Origin: Tenderia sp965602225
Lineage (GTDB): Bacteria > Pseudomonadota > Gammaproteobacteria > Tenderiales > Tenderiaceae
Direction of reading: 5' to 3'
Assembly: GCA_965602225.1 (NCBI GenBank)
Contig: CBFCYE010000005.1
Location: 60,962-124,961, forward strand
Length of the DNA stretch: 64,000 bases
The stretch's first letter is position 1, and each line of letters begins with the position of its first letter. Under the pieces are notes generated by a model that ran no database searches, was not told the DNA's origin, and saw nothing but the letters and a program-made list of their open reading frames with translations. The position numbers were made by a program, and so were the translations under genes. Shown here one piece after another: positions 1 to 8,106 of the stretch.

Positions 1-284
1 AGCACGGCAGAGGGCAGTGGTTCGAGTTGCATCAGGCTTTGGCCTTGTCTGATGTTATCGCCAACCTTGAGATCGATGCGGCGGGCGTAGGCGGCGACGG
101 GTGATGAGACGACATAACGATCGATGACGCGGGTCTTACCTTCTTCTTCGATGGTGACGCTGAGTGGGCCGCGCTTAACCGTGGCGACATCAACCCACAC
201 CGGTGCCGCTTTGAAACCGTAGATGATTAATATAAGGATGACGACTGCTGCTGTTGCCATGCCGATGTTTCTGCGCAAATGCAT
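1..284 (-). CDS. HlyD/MacA-type periplasmic adaptor, N-terminal part (cut by window edge)
   Basis: Only the first 94 codons are inside the window; the rest lies to the left. The protein starts with a short basic N-terminus and one hydrophobic segment (about residues 9-26). The following stretch is typical of membrane-fusion proteins: V-D-V-A-T-V-K-R-G-P-L-S-V-T-I-E-E-E-G-K-T-R-V. A beta-barrel/lipoyl-like region with V-G-D-N-I-R-Q-G-Q follows. Adaptors of this kind bridge an inner-membrane ABC exporter to an outer-membrane channel. The FtsX permease and ATPase encoded on the same strand at 642-4353 are the natural partners. A small plus-strand gene lies between this gene and the permease, so cotranscription is not certain. 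The ATG at 284 directly precedes the membrane anchor. Confidence 0.8.
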   Translation of the reverse strand, partial: MHLRRNIGMATAAVVILILIIYGFKAAPVWVDVATVKRGPLSVTIEEEGKTRVIDRYVVSSPVAAYARRIDLKVGDNIRQGQSLMQLEPLPSAV

Positions 285-441
285 TAATCAAGCCTTTGTC
301 TGTGTGTTTCTAATTAAAATCTATTCCACTCTAAAGTGGGGTGAATTACAACAGCTTAGTTTGTGTGTTTTTTTGTGGAATAAAAACTGTAACAATCTAA
401 ACTTACACTAGATTCCTTCTGAGTAACCTAAAGGTGATGCT

Positions 442-633
442 GTGAATGAATTGGATTTCAGTGATAAGTCTGTTAACTACCTGCCAACGCGTCTTGCCCC
501 TGCGGTGAAGATTAGTCAAATTAAGTCTTATAAAAAAACGGCGATTTATTGCCGATCTCGGTTCCGGGAAATTGAAAAACGCTTGGAGCAGCAGCGGTTG
601 GAGAACGAGTTGCGCGATGCATTTGATTTTTAA
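442..633 (+). CDS. Small charged protein, PA3496-like
   Basis: A 63-residue protein starting with GTG, with AAGGTG five bases upstream. The C-terminal half is a charged helix (R-F-R-E-I-E-K-R-L-E-Q-Q-R-L-E-N-E-L-R-D) ending in D-A-F-D-F. From memory this resembles the short gammaproteobacterial PA3496 family, sometimes labelled putative envelope integrity proteins, whose function is not established. It converges on the permease gene, with only 8 bases between them, and diverges from the adaptor gene. An ORF on the opposite strand covers the same bases but lacks any recognisable feature. The family assignment is tentative. Confidence 0.5.
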   Translation: MNELDFSDKSVNYLPTRLAPAVKISQIKSYKKTAIYCRSRFREIEKRLEQQRLENELRDAFDF

Positions 634-641
634 CGGCATGT

Positions 642-3005
642 TTATTCCTTGGTTTTTAATACGCCGATAAGATCCAGTTTATCCAATTGCCGTCTTACGA
701 TCAGGCCCGAGCCCAGGGCTGAAACCAGCACTACGGTGGTGGCAAAGGCGTAGGTGCTGGTGCGGATGATGGTGGGCACCCGGTATAATTCTGATTGCAG
801 ATTGGTGGCGATGCTACCGCAGAGGCTGTAGCCCACGCCCCAGCCGATGGGGATGGCAATTAGTGTTAGCAGCGCCAGTTCGCCGAGCAGGATGTAGGAG
901 ATCTCGCCACGGGTGAAACCGAGCACGCGCAGGCTGGCCAGTTCGCGGCCGCGTTCGGTCAGGGCGATACGGGCGCTGTTATAGATCACACCAAAACTGA
1001 TGATGACGGCAAACACGGTAGCAATGGTGGTGATGAAGAGCATGGTCTCGTCCATGGTCTTGTTGAAGTTTTCTAGTTCGACCTGACGTTGGGTGGTGCC
1101 AGCGATGCGTGGTATCTGTTTTAGTTTTAGGAAGATATCATCGGCCTGGGCCGAGTCGATGGCCAGATAGGCACCGCTGATGGCGTGGCCCTCTTTCAGT
1201 AGGCGGTTGAGGGCGTTGATGTCCATGTAGGCGGCGACGCCGAGATATTCTTTGATCAGAGCCACCACCGGCACCTGTTTGATGGGCCGGTTGCCTTCCA
1301 GTATTTCCACCGTGATGCTGTCACCAGCCTTGATGCCGAGCATCTGGCCGAGGAAATCGGTCATTACTATCCCTTCGGCGGGCAGCTTTACTGCACGCAG
1401 ATCAGCATCCAGCAGGCGGCGCAGGTCGGCGTCAGGACTGATGCCAATGATGGCGGTGCGGTGTTCTCTATGTTGATGTTGCAGCCGTACCGGTACGATG
1501 CGGAACGGTTCGACATGTTCCACCCCTGCCATTTGTTGCAGATTGTGTTGTGCCCGCAGAGAGGTGGGGTCGGTGAAGCTGATGCTGAGATCCTGACGCT
1601 GGGCCAGGCCGTAGTGAATATCCATCATGTATCCCACTGTGTCTTGCTGGAACTGACCAGTCATGTTGATGCCGCAGGCAAAGGCGATGCCGATGATGGT
1701 GAGTAGGGATTTAACCGGTCGGCGTTCGATGTGGCGCAGGATCATGCGGTTAGGTTGGGATAGATACTGTCCCAGCCCGAGGCGTTCTACCCAGGTCTTT
1801 TTATACATAACCGGTGAGGCGGGGCGCATGGCCTCGGCGGGTTGCAACCTGGCGCCAGCGCGAACGGCAAACAGGGTGCCGAGGATGGCGGCGATGGCAT
1901 TACTGGCGACGGCGCCTAAGACGATGTCGGGACGTAATTGATACAACATATAGGGAAAGCGAAAGAATTCCATATACATATTGCTCATGCCCTTGCCCAG
2001 CCAGGCGCCGATGCCGACGCCAATCAGTACGCCGCTCATGACGATGACCATTACCAGTTTGAGAAAATGCCAGGCAACATCACGATTGCTGTAGCCAAAG
2101 GCCTTGAGGCTGGCGATCTGTTCCCGCTGGGTGGTGACCAGACGGTTGATAACGACATTGAGCAGGAATACAGCGATGCCGAGAAATATCACCGGAAACA
2201 TGGCCGCGGAGAGTTCTATTGATTTCAGCTCTTCCGTTAGAAAATTATTCGAGAGCTGATCTTCACGGCCATAGGCACCGAAGCCGCCGTAGTTGCGCAG
2301 CAAGTCATCGAGCCGATCAATGACATCCTCTAGTTGGCCTTTATCGCTGAGGGTTAAGCTGATGTCGTTAAAGGCACCCTGCATGTCAAAGGCGTTGCCG
2401 ACGGCGTTGCGGCCCATCCAGATGATGCCGTAGCGTTCGTAATCGGGAAAGGCGCTGCCGGGCCGCAGTTGGTAAATGTATTCAGGTGAGATGGCGATGC
2501 CGACTATGGTGAGCTGCTTGCGTTTGCCATTGATGATGGCGGTGAGTTTGTCGCCGGGGACAAAGCCGTGGGCCTCGGCAAAGGCATCGCTGATGATGAT
2601 CTCGTCGTGGCGGTTATCGCTGAGCAGACGCCCCTGGCGCAGATAGAGATTATTGAGTTTGGCTTCGCCGACATCGGGGATGGAGATCAGTTTGGCGTTA
2701 ACCGGTTCGTTGTAGTTTTTGATATCCAGCATGATGTTGGCGACGACGCGTGTCTCTGCCACGGCCACGCCGGGAATCTCTACGATGCGCTGGCGCAGGC
2801 TTTCAGGGGCGCGCTTGAGTGAACTGAAAACATCGGCAAAGCGGTTGTTTTGATAAAAGCTGGTTTGGGTCTGGCGCAGGGTATCCAGCGTGCTGAGGAA
2901 CATGATGAAGATGGCCACACCACAGGTGATGACCATAATGATGGCAAAGGCCTGGCCCTTGAGATGCCAGAGGTCTCGCCACATTTTTCGGTCTAGGGCA
3001 CGCAT
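642..3005 (-). CDS. FtsX-family ABC transporter permease
   Basis: This 787-residue inner-membrane protein has the two-module FtsX/MacB permease layout. An N-terminal membrane segment (about 18-40) is followed by a large periplasmic domain. A block of membrane helices (about 265-400) follows, then a repeat of the arrangement from about 435, with a second periplasmic domain and C-terminal helices (about 655-775). The motif T-Q-R-E-Q-I-A-S-L-K-A-F-G-Y near residue 290 and T-E-R-G-R-E-L-A-S-L-R-V-L-G-F near 690 are the duplicated coupling-helix signatures that contact the ATPase. It pairs with the ATPase at 3625-4353 and the adaptor at the left edge. The substrate cannot be told. The ATG at 3005 has only a weak ribosome site, and M8 is an alternative start. 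Confidence 0.88.
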   Translation of the reverse strand: MRALDRKMWRDLWHLKGQAFAIIMVITCGVAIFIMFLSTLDTLRQTQTSFYQNNRFADVFSSLKRAPESLRQRIVEIPGVAVAETRVVANIMLDIKNYNEPVNAKLISIPDVGEAKLNNLYLRQGRLLSDNRHDEIIISDAFAEAHGFVPGDKLTAIINGKRKQLTIVGIAISPEYIYQLRPGSAFPDYERYGIIWMGRNAVGNAFDMQGAFNDISLTLSDKGQLEDVIDRLDDLLRNYGGFGAYGREDQLSNNFLTEELKSIELSAAMFPVIFLGIAVFLLNVVINRLVTTQREQIASLKAFGYSNRDVAWHFLKLVMVIVMSGVLIGVGIGAWLGKGMSNMYMEFFRFPYMLYQLRPDIVLGAVASNAIAAILGTLFAVRAGARLQPAEAMRPASPVMYKKTWVERLGLGQYLSQPNRMILRHIERRPVKSLLTIIGIAFACGINMTGQFQQDTVGYMMDIHYGLAQRQDLSISFTDPTSLRAQHNLQQMAGVEHVEPFRIVPVRLQHQHREHRTAIIGISPDADLRRLLDADLRAVKLPAEGIVMTDFLGQMLGIKAGDSITVEILEGNRPIKQVPVVALIKEYLGVAAYMDINALNRLLKEGHAISGAYLAIDSAQADDIFLKLKQIPRIAGTTQRQVELENFNKTMDETMLFITTIATVFAVIISFGVIYNSARIALTERGRELASLRVLGFTRGEISYILLGELALLTLIAIPIGWGVGYSLCGSIATNLQSELYRVPTIIRTSTYAFATTVVLVSALGSGLIVRRQLDKLDLIGVLKTKE

Positions 3006-3033
3006 GAGATTAGTATAGCTTCAAAGGGTGTCT

Positions 3034-3387
3034 CTAAAGATAATTAAGCAAATCACCAAAACCCCAAACAAAAGTCCCGACGATCAACATATAAAAGCCG
3101 TATTTTTCATCCATCCAGATTCCTGCGGATGAGTCAGAAATGAAATGGTGTTTGTCACCCGCCGCCCAGTCACGATTAAACTGCGATTGCCAATGAATCT
3201 GATTTTGTTTAAGTCGCTGGATGTGATGGATGATTTGATGCGAGGTAAGAACAATGCCATTGATGACGATGAGAGAGCCGGCCCGCGACAGCCATGTCCA
3301 GTCACTCAGTTTGAGACTCAAGACCGTGCCTAACAGCAGTGTTAAGAATGCTATGGCATAGGCTTTGAAGGCGAATGGTTTTGTCAT
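3034..3387 (-). CDS. Small integral membrane protein, unknown
   Basis: About 117 residues. Two hydrophobic segments lie near the N-terminus (about 9-25 and 36-50). A hydrophilic central stretch rich in His, Gln and Asn follows, then a third segment near the C-terminus (Y-G-F-Y-M-L-I-V-G-T-F-V-W-G-F-G). No family is recognised. It lies 28 bases upstream of the permease gene on the same strand, so it could be an accessory of the export system. The MITE at 3455-3581 lies just upstream and separates it from the ATPase gene. ATG at 3387 was preferred over the GTG immediately before it. Confidence 0.6.
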   Translation of the reverse strand: MTKPFAFKAYAIAFLTLLLGTVLSLKLSDWTWLSRAGSLIVINGIVLTSHQIIHHIQRLKQNQIHWQSQFNRDWAAGDKHHFISDSSAGIWMDEKYGFYMLIVGTFVWGFGDLLNYL

Positions 3388-3454
3388 CACACTATCTACA
3401 GAATACCCCGGAAGAGTCTGTTTTCAGTCTAGATCATTCTGGCTATTAAGCTAA

Positions 3455-3581
3455 GGAACCTCTGAACAAGTCATTTCGGCTCACAAAGGGCAGAAACGAA
3501 GGCCGGAATCTATTAACTATCTGATTACGCTAGACTCCGGCATTCGCCGGAGTGACGGAGGCATACTTGAGTAGAGGTTCC
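3455..3581. mobile_element. MITE with IS5-like terminal inverted repeats
   Basis: A 127-bp non-coding element. The left end reads GGAACCTCTGAACAAG, and the right end is its imperfect inverse (cttgagtagaggttcc). The 4-bp sequence CTAA occurs directly outside both ends (3451-3454 and 3582-3585), as expected for target-site duplication of the YTAR type. The terminal sequence resembles the IS5 family (GGAA...GAACAAGT). The interior holds a second inverted sequence (ctccggcattcgccggagt, 3535-3553). There is no transposase, so mobilisation would need one in trans. Confidence 0.75.
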
Positions 3582-3624
3582 CTAAGGCTGTGCCTTATTG
3601 ATGAGTAGCGAATATCGCAAGCTG

Positions 3625-4353
3625 TTACCAGCTGATCTGACGCGGTGAGAGTTTACTGGCATTGGTTTTGATCTCGCCAATCTCACCACCACTGAGGTGA
3701 ATGACTCTGTCGGCCATGCCAGCAATGGCGGCGTTGTGGGTGATGACGGCGGTGGTGGTGCCCAGTTCACGGTTGATGCGTTCGATTACCTCCAGCACCA
3801 ACACGCCGGTTTTCACATCCAGCGCACCGGTGGGTTCGTCACACAGCAACACCTCGGGGCGCTTGGCTACGGCGCGGGCGATGGCAACACGTTGTTGTTC
3901 ACCGCCGGAAAGCTGGGCAGGGAAGTGGTCCATGCGCTCTTCCAAGCCCACCAGACGCAAGGCCTCTTCGGGTGCCATGGGGTTGGTGGATATCTCAGTT
4001 ACCAGGGCAACGTTCTCTCTGGCCGTCAGGCTGGGGATGAGATTGTAGAACTGGAAGACAAAACCGACATGTTCGCGGCGATAGGTGGTTAAAGCATTGT
4101 CGTCATAGATGCTGAGATCATGGTCGTGATAACGCACCGTGCCGCTGCTGGGGCTGTCGAGGCCACCGAGGATATTTAATAGAGTAGATTTGCCGCTGCC
4201 GGAAGGGCCGAGCAAAACCACGAATTCACCCTGGTAGAGATCAAGGCTGACGCCACGCAGCGCATGCACCTTGACCTCGCCCATCTCATAGACCTTGGTG
4301 ATGTCGTGGGCGTGGAAGACGGTGTTTGTTTGTTGTTTGTTGGTGGTTGGCAT
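3625..4353 (-). CDS. ABC transporter ATP-binding protein (MacB/LolD type)
   Basis: Cytoplasmic ATPase of about 242 residues powering the FtsX permease. All nucleotide-binding motifs are visible: Walker A G-P-S-G-S-G-K-S-T, Q-loop F-Q-F-Y-N-L-I-P, signature L-S-G-G-E-Q-Q-R-V-A-I-A-R-A, Walker B V-L-L-C-D-E-P-T-G-A-L-D and the switch His in V-I-T-H-N. The Y-N-L-I-P-S-L-T-A-R-E-N-V stretch and the T-G-A-L-D ending are typical of the MacB/LolD/DevA group. The ATG at 4353 was chosen over an upstream TTG because the similarity starts just after it. It is separated from the permease by the MITE and a small membrane protein gene. Confidence 0.9.
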   Translation of the reverse strand: MPTTNKQQTNTVFHAHDITKVYEMGEVKVHALRGVSLDLYQGEFVVLLGPSGSGKSTLLNILGGLDSPSSGTVRYHDHDLSIYDDNALTTYRREHVGFVFQFYNLIPSLTARENVALVTEISTNPMAPEEALRLVGLEERMDHFPAQLSGGEQQRVAIARAVAKRPEVLLCDEPTGALDVKTGVLVLEVIERINRELGTTTAVITHNAAIAGMADRVIHLSGGEIGEIKTNASKLSPRQISW

Positions 4354-4413
4354 CTCGTTAAGCAAATTCGTTTTGATTTCTACAGTATTGTTGATTTTTT
4401 TGGCATTAGCTAA

Positions 4414-5115
4414 TCATAGATTTCCTAAGTACCTTTGGCGCTCTTTTTGCGGGAACCTTTCAATGGCATAACGCAGCATGGTGCGCGGCATCTGCTGGCC
4501 ATGTTTATCAAGAAAGGCCTTTTCGACAGCTTGATCGCGTTTGCCAATTTCGCGCAGCATCCAGCCGACGGCCTTGTGGATCAGGTCGTGTTTGTCTTTT
4601 AAAAGCAGGCTGGCAATCTTCAGGGTATCATCAAACTGCTTGTTTTTGATTAGTTGAACGGTGGCGATGACGGCTATTCTGCGTTGCCACAGGTCGTTTG
4701 ATTTAGCCAGTTGGTAGAGCGGTATTTTATCCTTGTCTTGCAGATAGGCGCCGACAATCTGGCTGGCCGAGCTGTCGACCAGATCCCAGTTGTTTATGTG
4801 TTTTGTGTTGTTGAGATAGGCCTGGTAGATGGCAGCCTTTTCATCGGCGTCAGCGCGTTTGAATTTTTCGACCAGCAATAGTAGGGCGAACAGGCGTTCT
4901 TCATGGTAGCGGGATTTGAGCAGGCTGAGTGTTTGCGTTAGTGATGTGGTCTTGCATTGTTTAAGTAGTTTTCTGAGCACCGGGATGCGGATACCAAGAA
5001 ACTTATCTCCCTCGCCATACTCACCCTTACCGGTTTTGAAATAACGCTGAGAATGCTCTGCAATCACAGGATCGGCCAGGTCTCTGAGGATTTTCTTTAT
5101 CTGGTTAGCGGTCAT
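4414..5115 (-). CDS. AlkD-like DNA alkylation repair protein
   Basis: About 233 residues of HEAT-like alpha-helical repeats matching the DNA alkylation repair (AlkD) family. These glycosylases remove bulky or cationic alkylated bases such as 3- and 7-methylpurines. Recognisable family stretches include Y-F-K-T-G-K-G-E-Y-G-E-G-D-K-F-L-G-I-R-I-P, H-E-E-R-L-F-A-L-L-L-L-V and I-N-N-W-D-L-V-D-S-S-A, plus D-L-W-Q-R-R-I-A-V-I-A and the C-terminal M-P-R-T-M-L-R-Y-A-I-E. The reading frame stays open upstream, but that part overlaps the CBS gene and has no family similarity, so ATG 5115 (M-T-A-N-Q-I) is taken as the start. It follows the CBS gene by 19 bases on the same strand. Confidence 0.85.
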   Translation of the reverse strand: MTANQIKKILRDLADPVIAEHSQRYFKTGKGEYGEGDKFLGIRIPVLRKLLKQCKTTSLTQTLSLLKSRYHEERLFALLLLVEKFKRADADEKAAIYQAYLNNTKHINNWDLVDSSASQIVGAYLQDKDKIPLYQLAKSNDLWQRRIAVIATVQLIKNKQFDDTLKIASLLLKDKHDLIHKAVGWMLREIGKRDQAVEKAFLDKHGQQMPRTMLRYAIERFPQKERQRYLGNL

Positions 5116-5134
5116 TGAGGGGGATAGGTTGGGT

Positions 5135-5737
5135 TTATATCCACAGTTCAAGCGGGGCGCGATTAACCAGCGTCCGCAAAATATCGCTGCGGGTGATGAT
5201 GCCAATCAGTTTTTCAGTGTCGCTGATGACGGGCATGGCACCAATCCGCTGCTCGAACAATATTTTGGCGACCTCTCTGATCTCGGTGTCTGGACTGGCG
5301 ACAAGTACACGTTCGGTAATCAGATGCTGTATTCCGGTTGTGGCTGGATCGTTGATGTGTTGCAGCACATCTCGATCGGAAATGATGCCAACGATGCTGT
5401 CGGTTTCCGAGGTGATGGGGATGTGCCGAAATCGGTATTGGCGAAACAGGCTTCGGGCCGCTTCTATGTTTGTATCGGCGGGCAGTGAAATCACCGGTGA
5501 ACTCATGATCTGTTCGATGGCGATGGCAGGTTCAATAACATGTTGGTTGCTGGCGTTCTGCTGATAGGTTTGCTGTAACTTTTGTTTGAGGTTTTGTTCT
5601 TGGTTTGTGACCGTCTGGTTGCCTTCGCCTACCTTGTGGGTGGCATTGCTGGGCGAGAGTGGTTTGACACCCGCGGAGAGCACTTTTTCGACAGGCAGAT
5701 AGTTCCTGTCTATCGGGTCAAACATCAAGATGCTCAT
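5135..5737 (-). CDS. CBS-domain pair protein
   Basis: A 200-residue cytoplasmic protein. An N-terminal extension of about 70 residues, partly Gln/Asn-rich, is followed by two tandem CBS domains. The first starts at I-M-S-S-P-V-I-S-L-P and contains R-H-I-P-I-T...I-V-G-I-I-S-D-R-D. The second contains V-A-S-P-D-T-E-I-R-E-V and I-G-A-M-P-V-I...L-I-G-I-I-T-R-S-D. CBS pairs bind adenosine nucleotides and act as energy or redox switches. No catalytic domain is attached, so this is a stand-alone regulator of unknown target. GGAG lies about 12 bases before the ATG. Confidence 0.85.
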   Translation of the reverse strand: MSILMFDPIDRNYLPVEKVLSAGVKPLSPSNATHKVGEGNQTVTNQEQNLKQKLQQTYQQNASNQHVIEPAIAIEQIMSSPVISLPADTNIEAARSLFRQYRFRHIPITSETDSIVGIISDRDVLQHINDPATTGIQHLITERVLVASPDTEIREVAKILFEQRIGAMPVISDTEKLIGIITRSDILRTLVNRAPLELWI

Positions 5738-5809
5738 GAGTAATTAGTCTCCACAATTATGTTAATTGGTAATGCTTTCTATTACATTTGTCCAGTTGAA
5801 CATATCATT

Positions 5810-6775
5810 TTAATGCAAAGCTGCTGGAGCTGTGTTTTGGTTGGCGGCTTTACGCACGTCCTCATCGCGATCCTGTTTTGCCGCCTCTACAAATGCGTGC
5901 GCGGCAGGGCTTGAATAGCTAAGCAAAGACTGAACTGCGGCTTCGCGCACGCTGGAAGTTTTATCACCCATTAATAATTGACCTAAGAGCAGTATCGCAC
6001 GTTGATCTTGTGCCTCCCCAAATGCATGAGCGACCTCGATTCGAACTTCTGGTGACGCATCAGACATGCCAGCCTCAAGCGCGGATAACACATCACCACT
6101 ACCAATATCACGTAAAGCGGAAACTGCTCGTAGACGAACTATAGGGTCTGGCTCATGCCGTACAATATCAGCTAAAGAATCAATGACATCTTGTTGATGT
6201 AAGCCCTCGAGACGATCGATCTGAGCAACCTGTGTTCGGCGTCGTGCATCAATAAAATCGACTTCCTCACTTAGCGAATGTTGAACTTGTATTTCTACTG
6301 GGGTGGAAGATTGCCGACTACTAACATTGTCGGCGTAGATCCATATCTCACTTAGTTCGTTTGTAGAGTTGGGGCTGGCTGATTTTTGATAAATTATTAC
6401 GCTGGAATAATCGCGTACAAGATTGCGAACCATATCAGCCAGTGGCATTGCTTGGTAAGACCAGCTTTGTTGGCTATTGCTTATGTCACCATGTATACGC
6501 ACCTCAAAACCTAGCTCTTTGCCTATGCTAAGCAAAACCTGACTTAAAGAAGCGTGTTCGGCATGCAGAGTACAGAGTCCATTGTTTGTCTGCACTGATA
6601 TTTCCTGTGTTGTGACTTTGTTAAAGACATTGTCAGAAGGGTTTGCATAACAGACACGGCTTGCTCCCATCAATATGATGCCAATGGCAATAACTAAACA
6701 AAATGATATTTTGATGCCGACGAGACAGAGCCGACAGGAGGGGGGAGCGTTTGATAGTTGTGTCTGGGGCACCAT
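5810..6775 (-). CDS. Exported/anchored HEAT-repeat protein with STN-like domain
   Basis: About 321 residues from ATG 6775 (M-V-P-Q-T-Q). A hydrophobic export signal or anchor spans about residues 22-44 (I-S-F-C-L-V-I-A-I-G-I-I-L-M-G-A-S). The next region (L-H-A-E-H-A-S-L-S-Q-V-L-L-S-I-G-K-E-L-G-F-E-V and W-S-Y-Q-A-M-P-L-A-D-M-V-R-N-L) resembles the small STN-type domain found in secretins and TonB receptors. The C-terminal third holds HEAT-like repeats (P-D-P-I-V-R-L-R-A-V-S-A-L-R-D-I-G, S-P-E-V-R-I-E-V-A-H-A-F-G). A periplasmic scaffolding role is inferred. The frame stays open upstream to 6844, but that part has no support and overlaps the divergent gene region. Confidence 0.6.
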   Translation of the reverse strand: MVPQTQLSNAPPSCRLCLVGIKISFCLVIAIGIILMGASRVCYANPSDNVFNKVTTQEISVQTNNGLCTLHAEHASLSQVLLSIGKELGFEVRIHGDISNSQQSWSYQAMPLADMVRNLVRDYSSVIIYQKSASPNSTNELSEIWIYADNVSSRQSSTPVEIQVQHSLSEEVDFIDARRRTQVAQIDRLEGLHQQDVIDSLADIVRHEPDPIVRLRAVSALRDIGSGDVLSALEAGMSDASPEVRIEVAHAFGEAQDQRAILLLGQLLMGDKTSSVREAAVQSLLSYSSPAAHAFVEAAKQDRDEDVRKAANQNTAPAALH

Positions 6776-6945
6776 GTGGCTAGTCCCTATTTCGTTCACG
6801 TAACATCGCCGAAAATATACAGATAAACAATATGTTGAATACAATATCAGGTATTCTTTATCTGAAGATACTGCGTTGTAGCTATGTTTTGAATAACTAC
6901 GAATTCATTTTATGCGGAAATCATCTTCCAATTAATCATGATCCT

Positions 6946-8106
6946 ATGGCTATTATAAATACAAAGTCTGAATATATCAGCGGCCTTACCGGCTTGCGTG
7001 GACTGGCGGCGTTGGCCGTGTTTGCGGTGCACTACAATCAAATCGTTGATTTTGACCTGCAGGCAGGCCCGTTTGATCTCTATCTCTTTATTGCTAACGG
7101 CGAATACGGCGTAGCTCTATTCTTTCTGCTGAGTGGTTTTCTGTTGGCGCTGCCTTTTTGGCAAGCCATCCTGTCAGCTAGGGAATGGCCTAATCTCAAG
7201 CGCTATACGTTCCGACGCCTAGCCCGTATCCTGCCGGCATACTATCTGGCACTAACTGTGTTGATCATTGTGGATGGGCTGTGGCGATTTCCTGCTGGCT
7301 GGACTGACATTGCCCTGCATTATAGTTTCCTGTTCAATTACACCGAGTTTTCCATTTTCAGCATTAACGCGCCGTTCTGGACCCTGGCGGTGGAGGTGCA
7401 GTTTTATCTCTGTCTGCCTCTGCTGTTTATATTGCTACGGCGACTGCCTGCACGGCTAATCGCAGTTGCGTTTGTTCTACTTGGTCTGGTGGCCTATGGC
7501 GGCCATTATTGGCTTTCAGAGTCGGTATCAAAGGTTGTTGCTTGGCCGGGTTCATCAGCCTTAACCTGGATACGCCCTCATGGTGCTGTGGTCACACACT
7601 CATTGTTGGCCCATTTGCCTTTATTTCTCATTGGTGTGGTATCCAGCTGGCTATTGCTGACGCTAAAGGAGCGGCTCGGCAGCGCTACCAATACTCACCA
7701 CAGAAAAGCTGAAATAAGCTTTTGGCTAAGCTTGATCTGCATACTCATTCTCTTGAGTACCGATGCTGGTGATTTGATTAAAACCCCTTATGGACGTTAT
7801 GGCCTGCCTATAGTGCCACTATTGTTTGCTGCCATGATTGTCAGCGTTTCATTTACGCGAATTGCCAGTCGAATCTTGGAGGGAAAGGTATTTCTCAGCC
7901 TAGGCGTTATTTCGTATGGTGTTTATATTTTTCATCTGCCCTGCTTAAAACTCATCGACAGACTCATGGCCAGCTATGGTTGGGATGCTAGCGAGCATTG
8001 GCTCGTGCTGGCTGCAACCAGCTTCACGCTGACTTTGATACTCGCTGCATCATCCTATTTGTTGGTTGAGCGCCCAGTGCTCAAGGCTGTGCACAGGTAT
8101 ACCTAA
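6946..8106 (+). CDS. Acyltransferase 3 family membrane protein (OafA/YrhL-like)
   Basis: About 386 residues with some ten membrane helices. The family hallmark is at the N-terminus: G-L-T-G-L-R-G-L-A-A-L-A-V-F-A-V-H-Y, including the conserved His. R-R-L-A-R-I-L-P-A-Y-Y and F-W-T-L-A-V-E-V-Q-F-Y-L-C-L-P follow. These enzymes transfer acetyl or other acyl groups from the cytoplasm to cell-surface carbohydrates. No glycan gene cluster is nearby, so the acceptor is unknown. ATG 6946 was chosen because the upstream in-frame part shows no family similarity; no good ribosome site is visible. The stop codon overlaps the stop of the convergent Sel1 gene. Confidence 0.8.
   Translation: MAIINTKSEYISGLTGLRGLAALAVFAVHYNQIVDFDLQAGPFDLYLFIANGEYGVALFFLLSGFLLALPFWQAILSAREWPNLKRYTFRRLARILPAYYLALTVLIIVDGLWRFPAGWTDIALHYSFLFNYTEFSIFSINAPFWTLAVEVQFYLCLPLLFILLRRLPARLIAVAFVLLGLVAYGGHYWLSESVSKVVAWPGSSALTWIRPHGAVVTHSLLAHLPLFLIGVVSSWLLLTLKERLGSATNTHHRKAEISFWLSLICILILLSTDAGDLIKTPYGRYGLPIVPLLFAAMIVSVSFTRIASRILEGKVFLSLGVISYGVYIFHLPCLKLIDRLMASYGWDASEHWLVLAATSFTLTLILAASSYLLVERPVLKAVHRYT

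Noticed and set aside
403..639. 78-codon minus-strand frame over the small charged protein
   Set aside because: The plus-strand frame has a ribosome site and a sensible charged helix; this one looks like its shadow.
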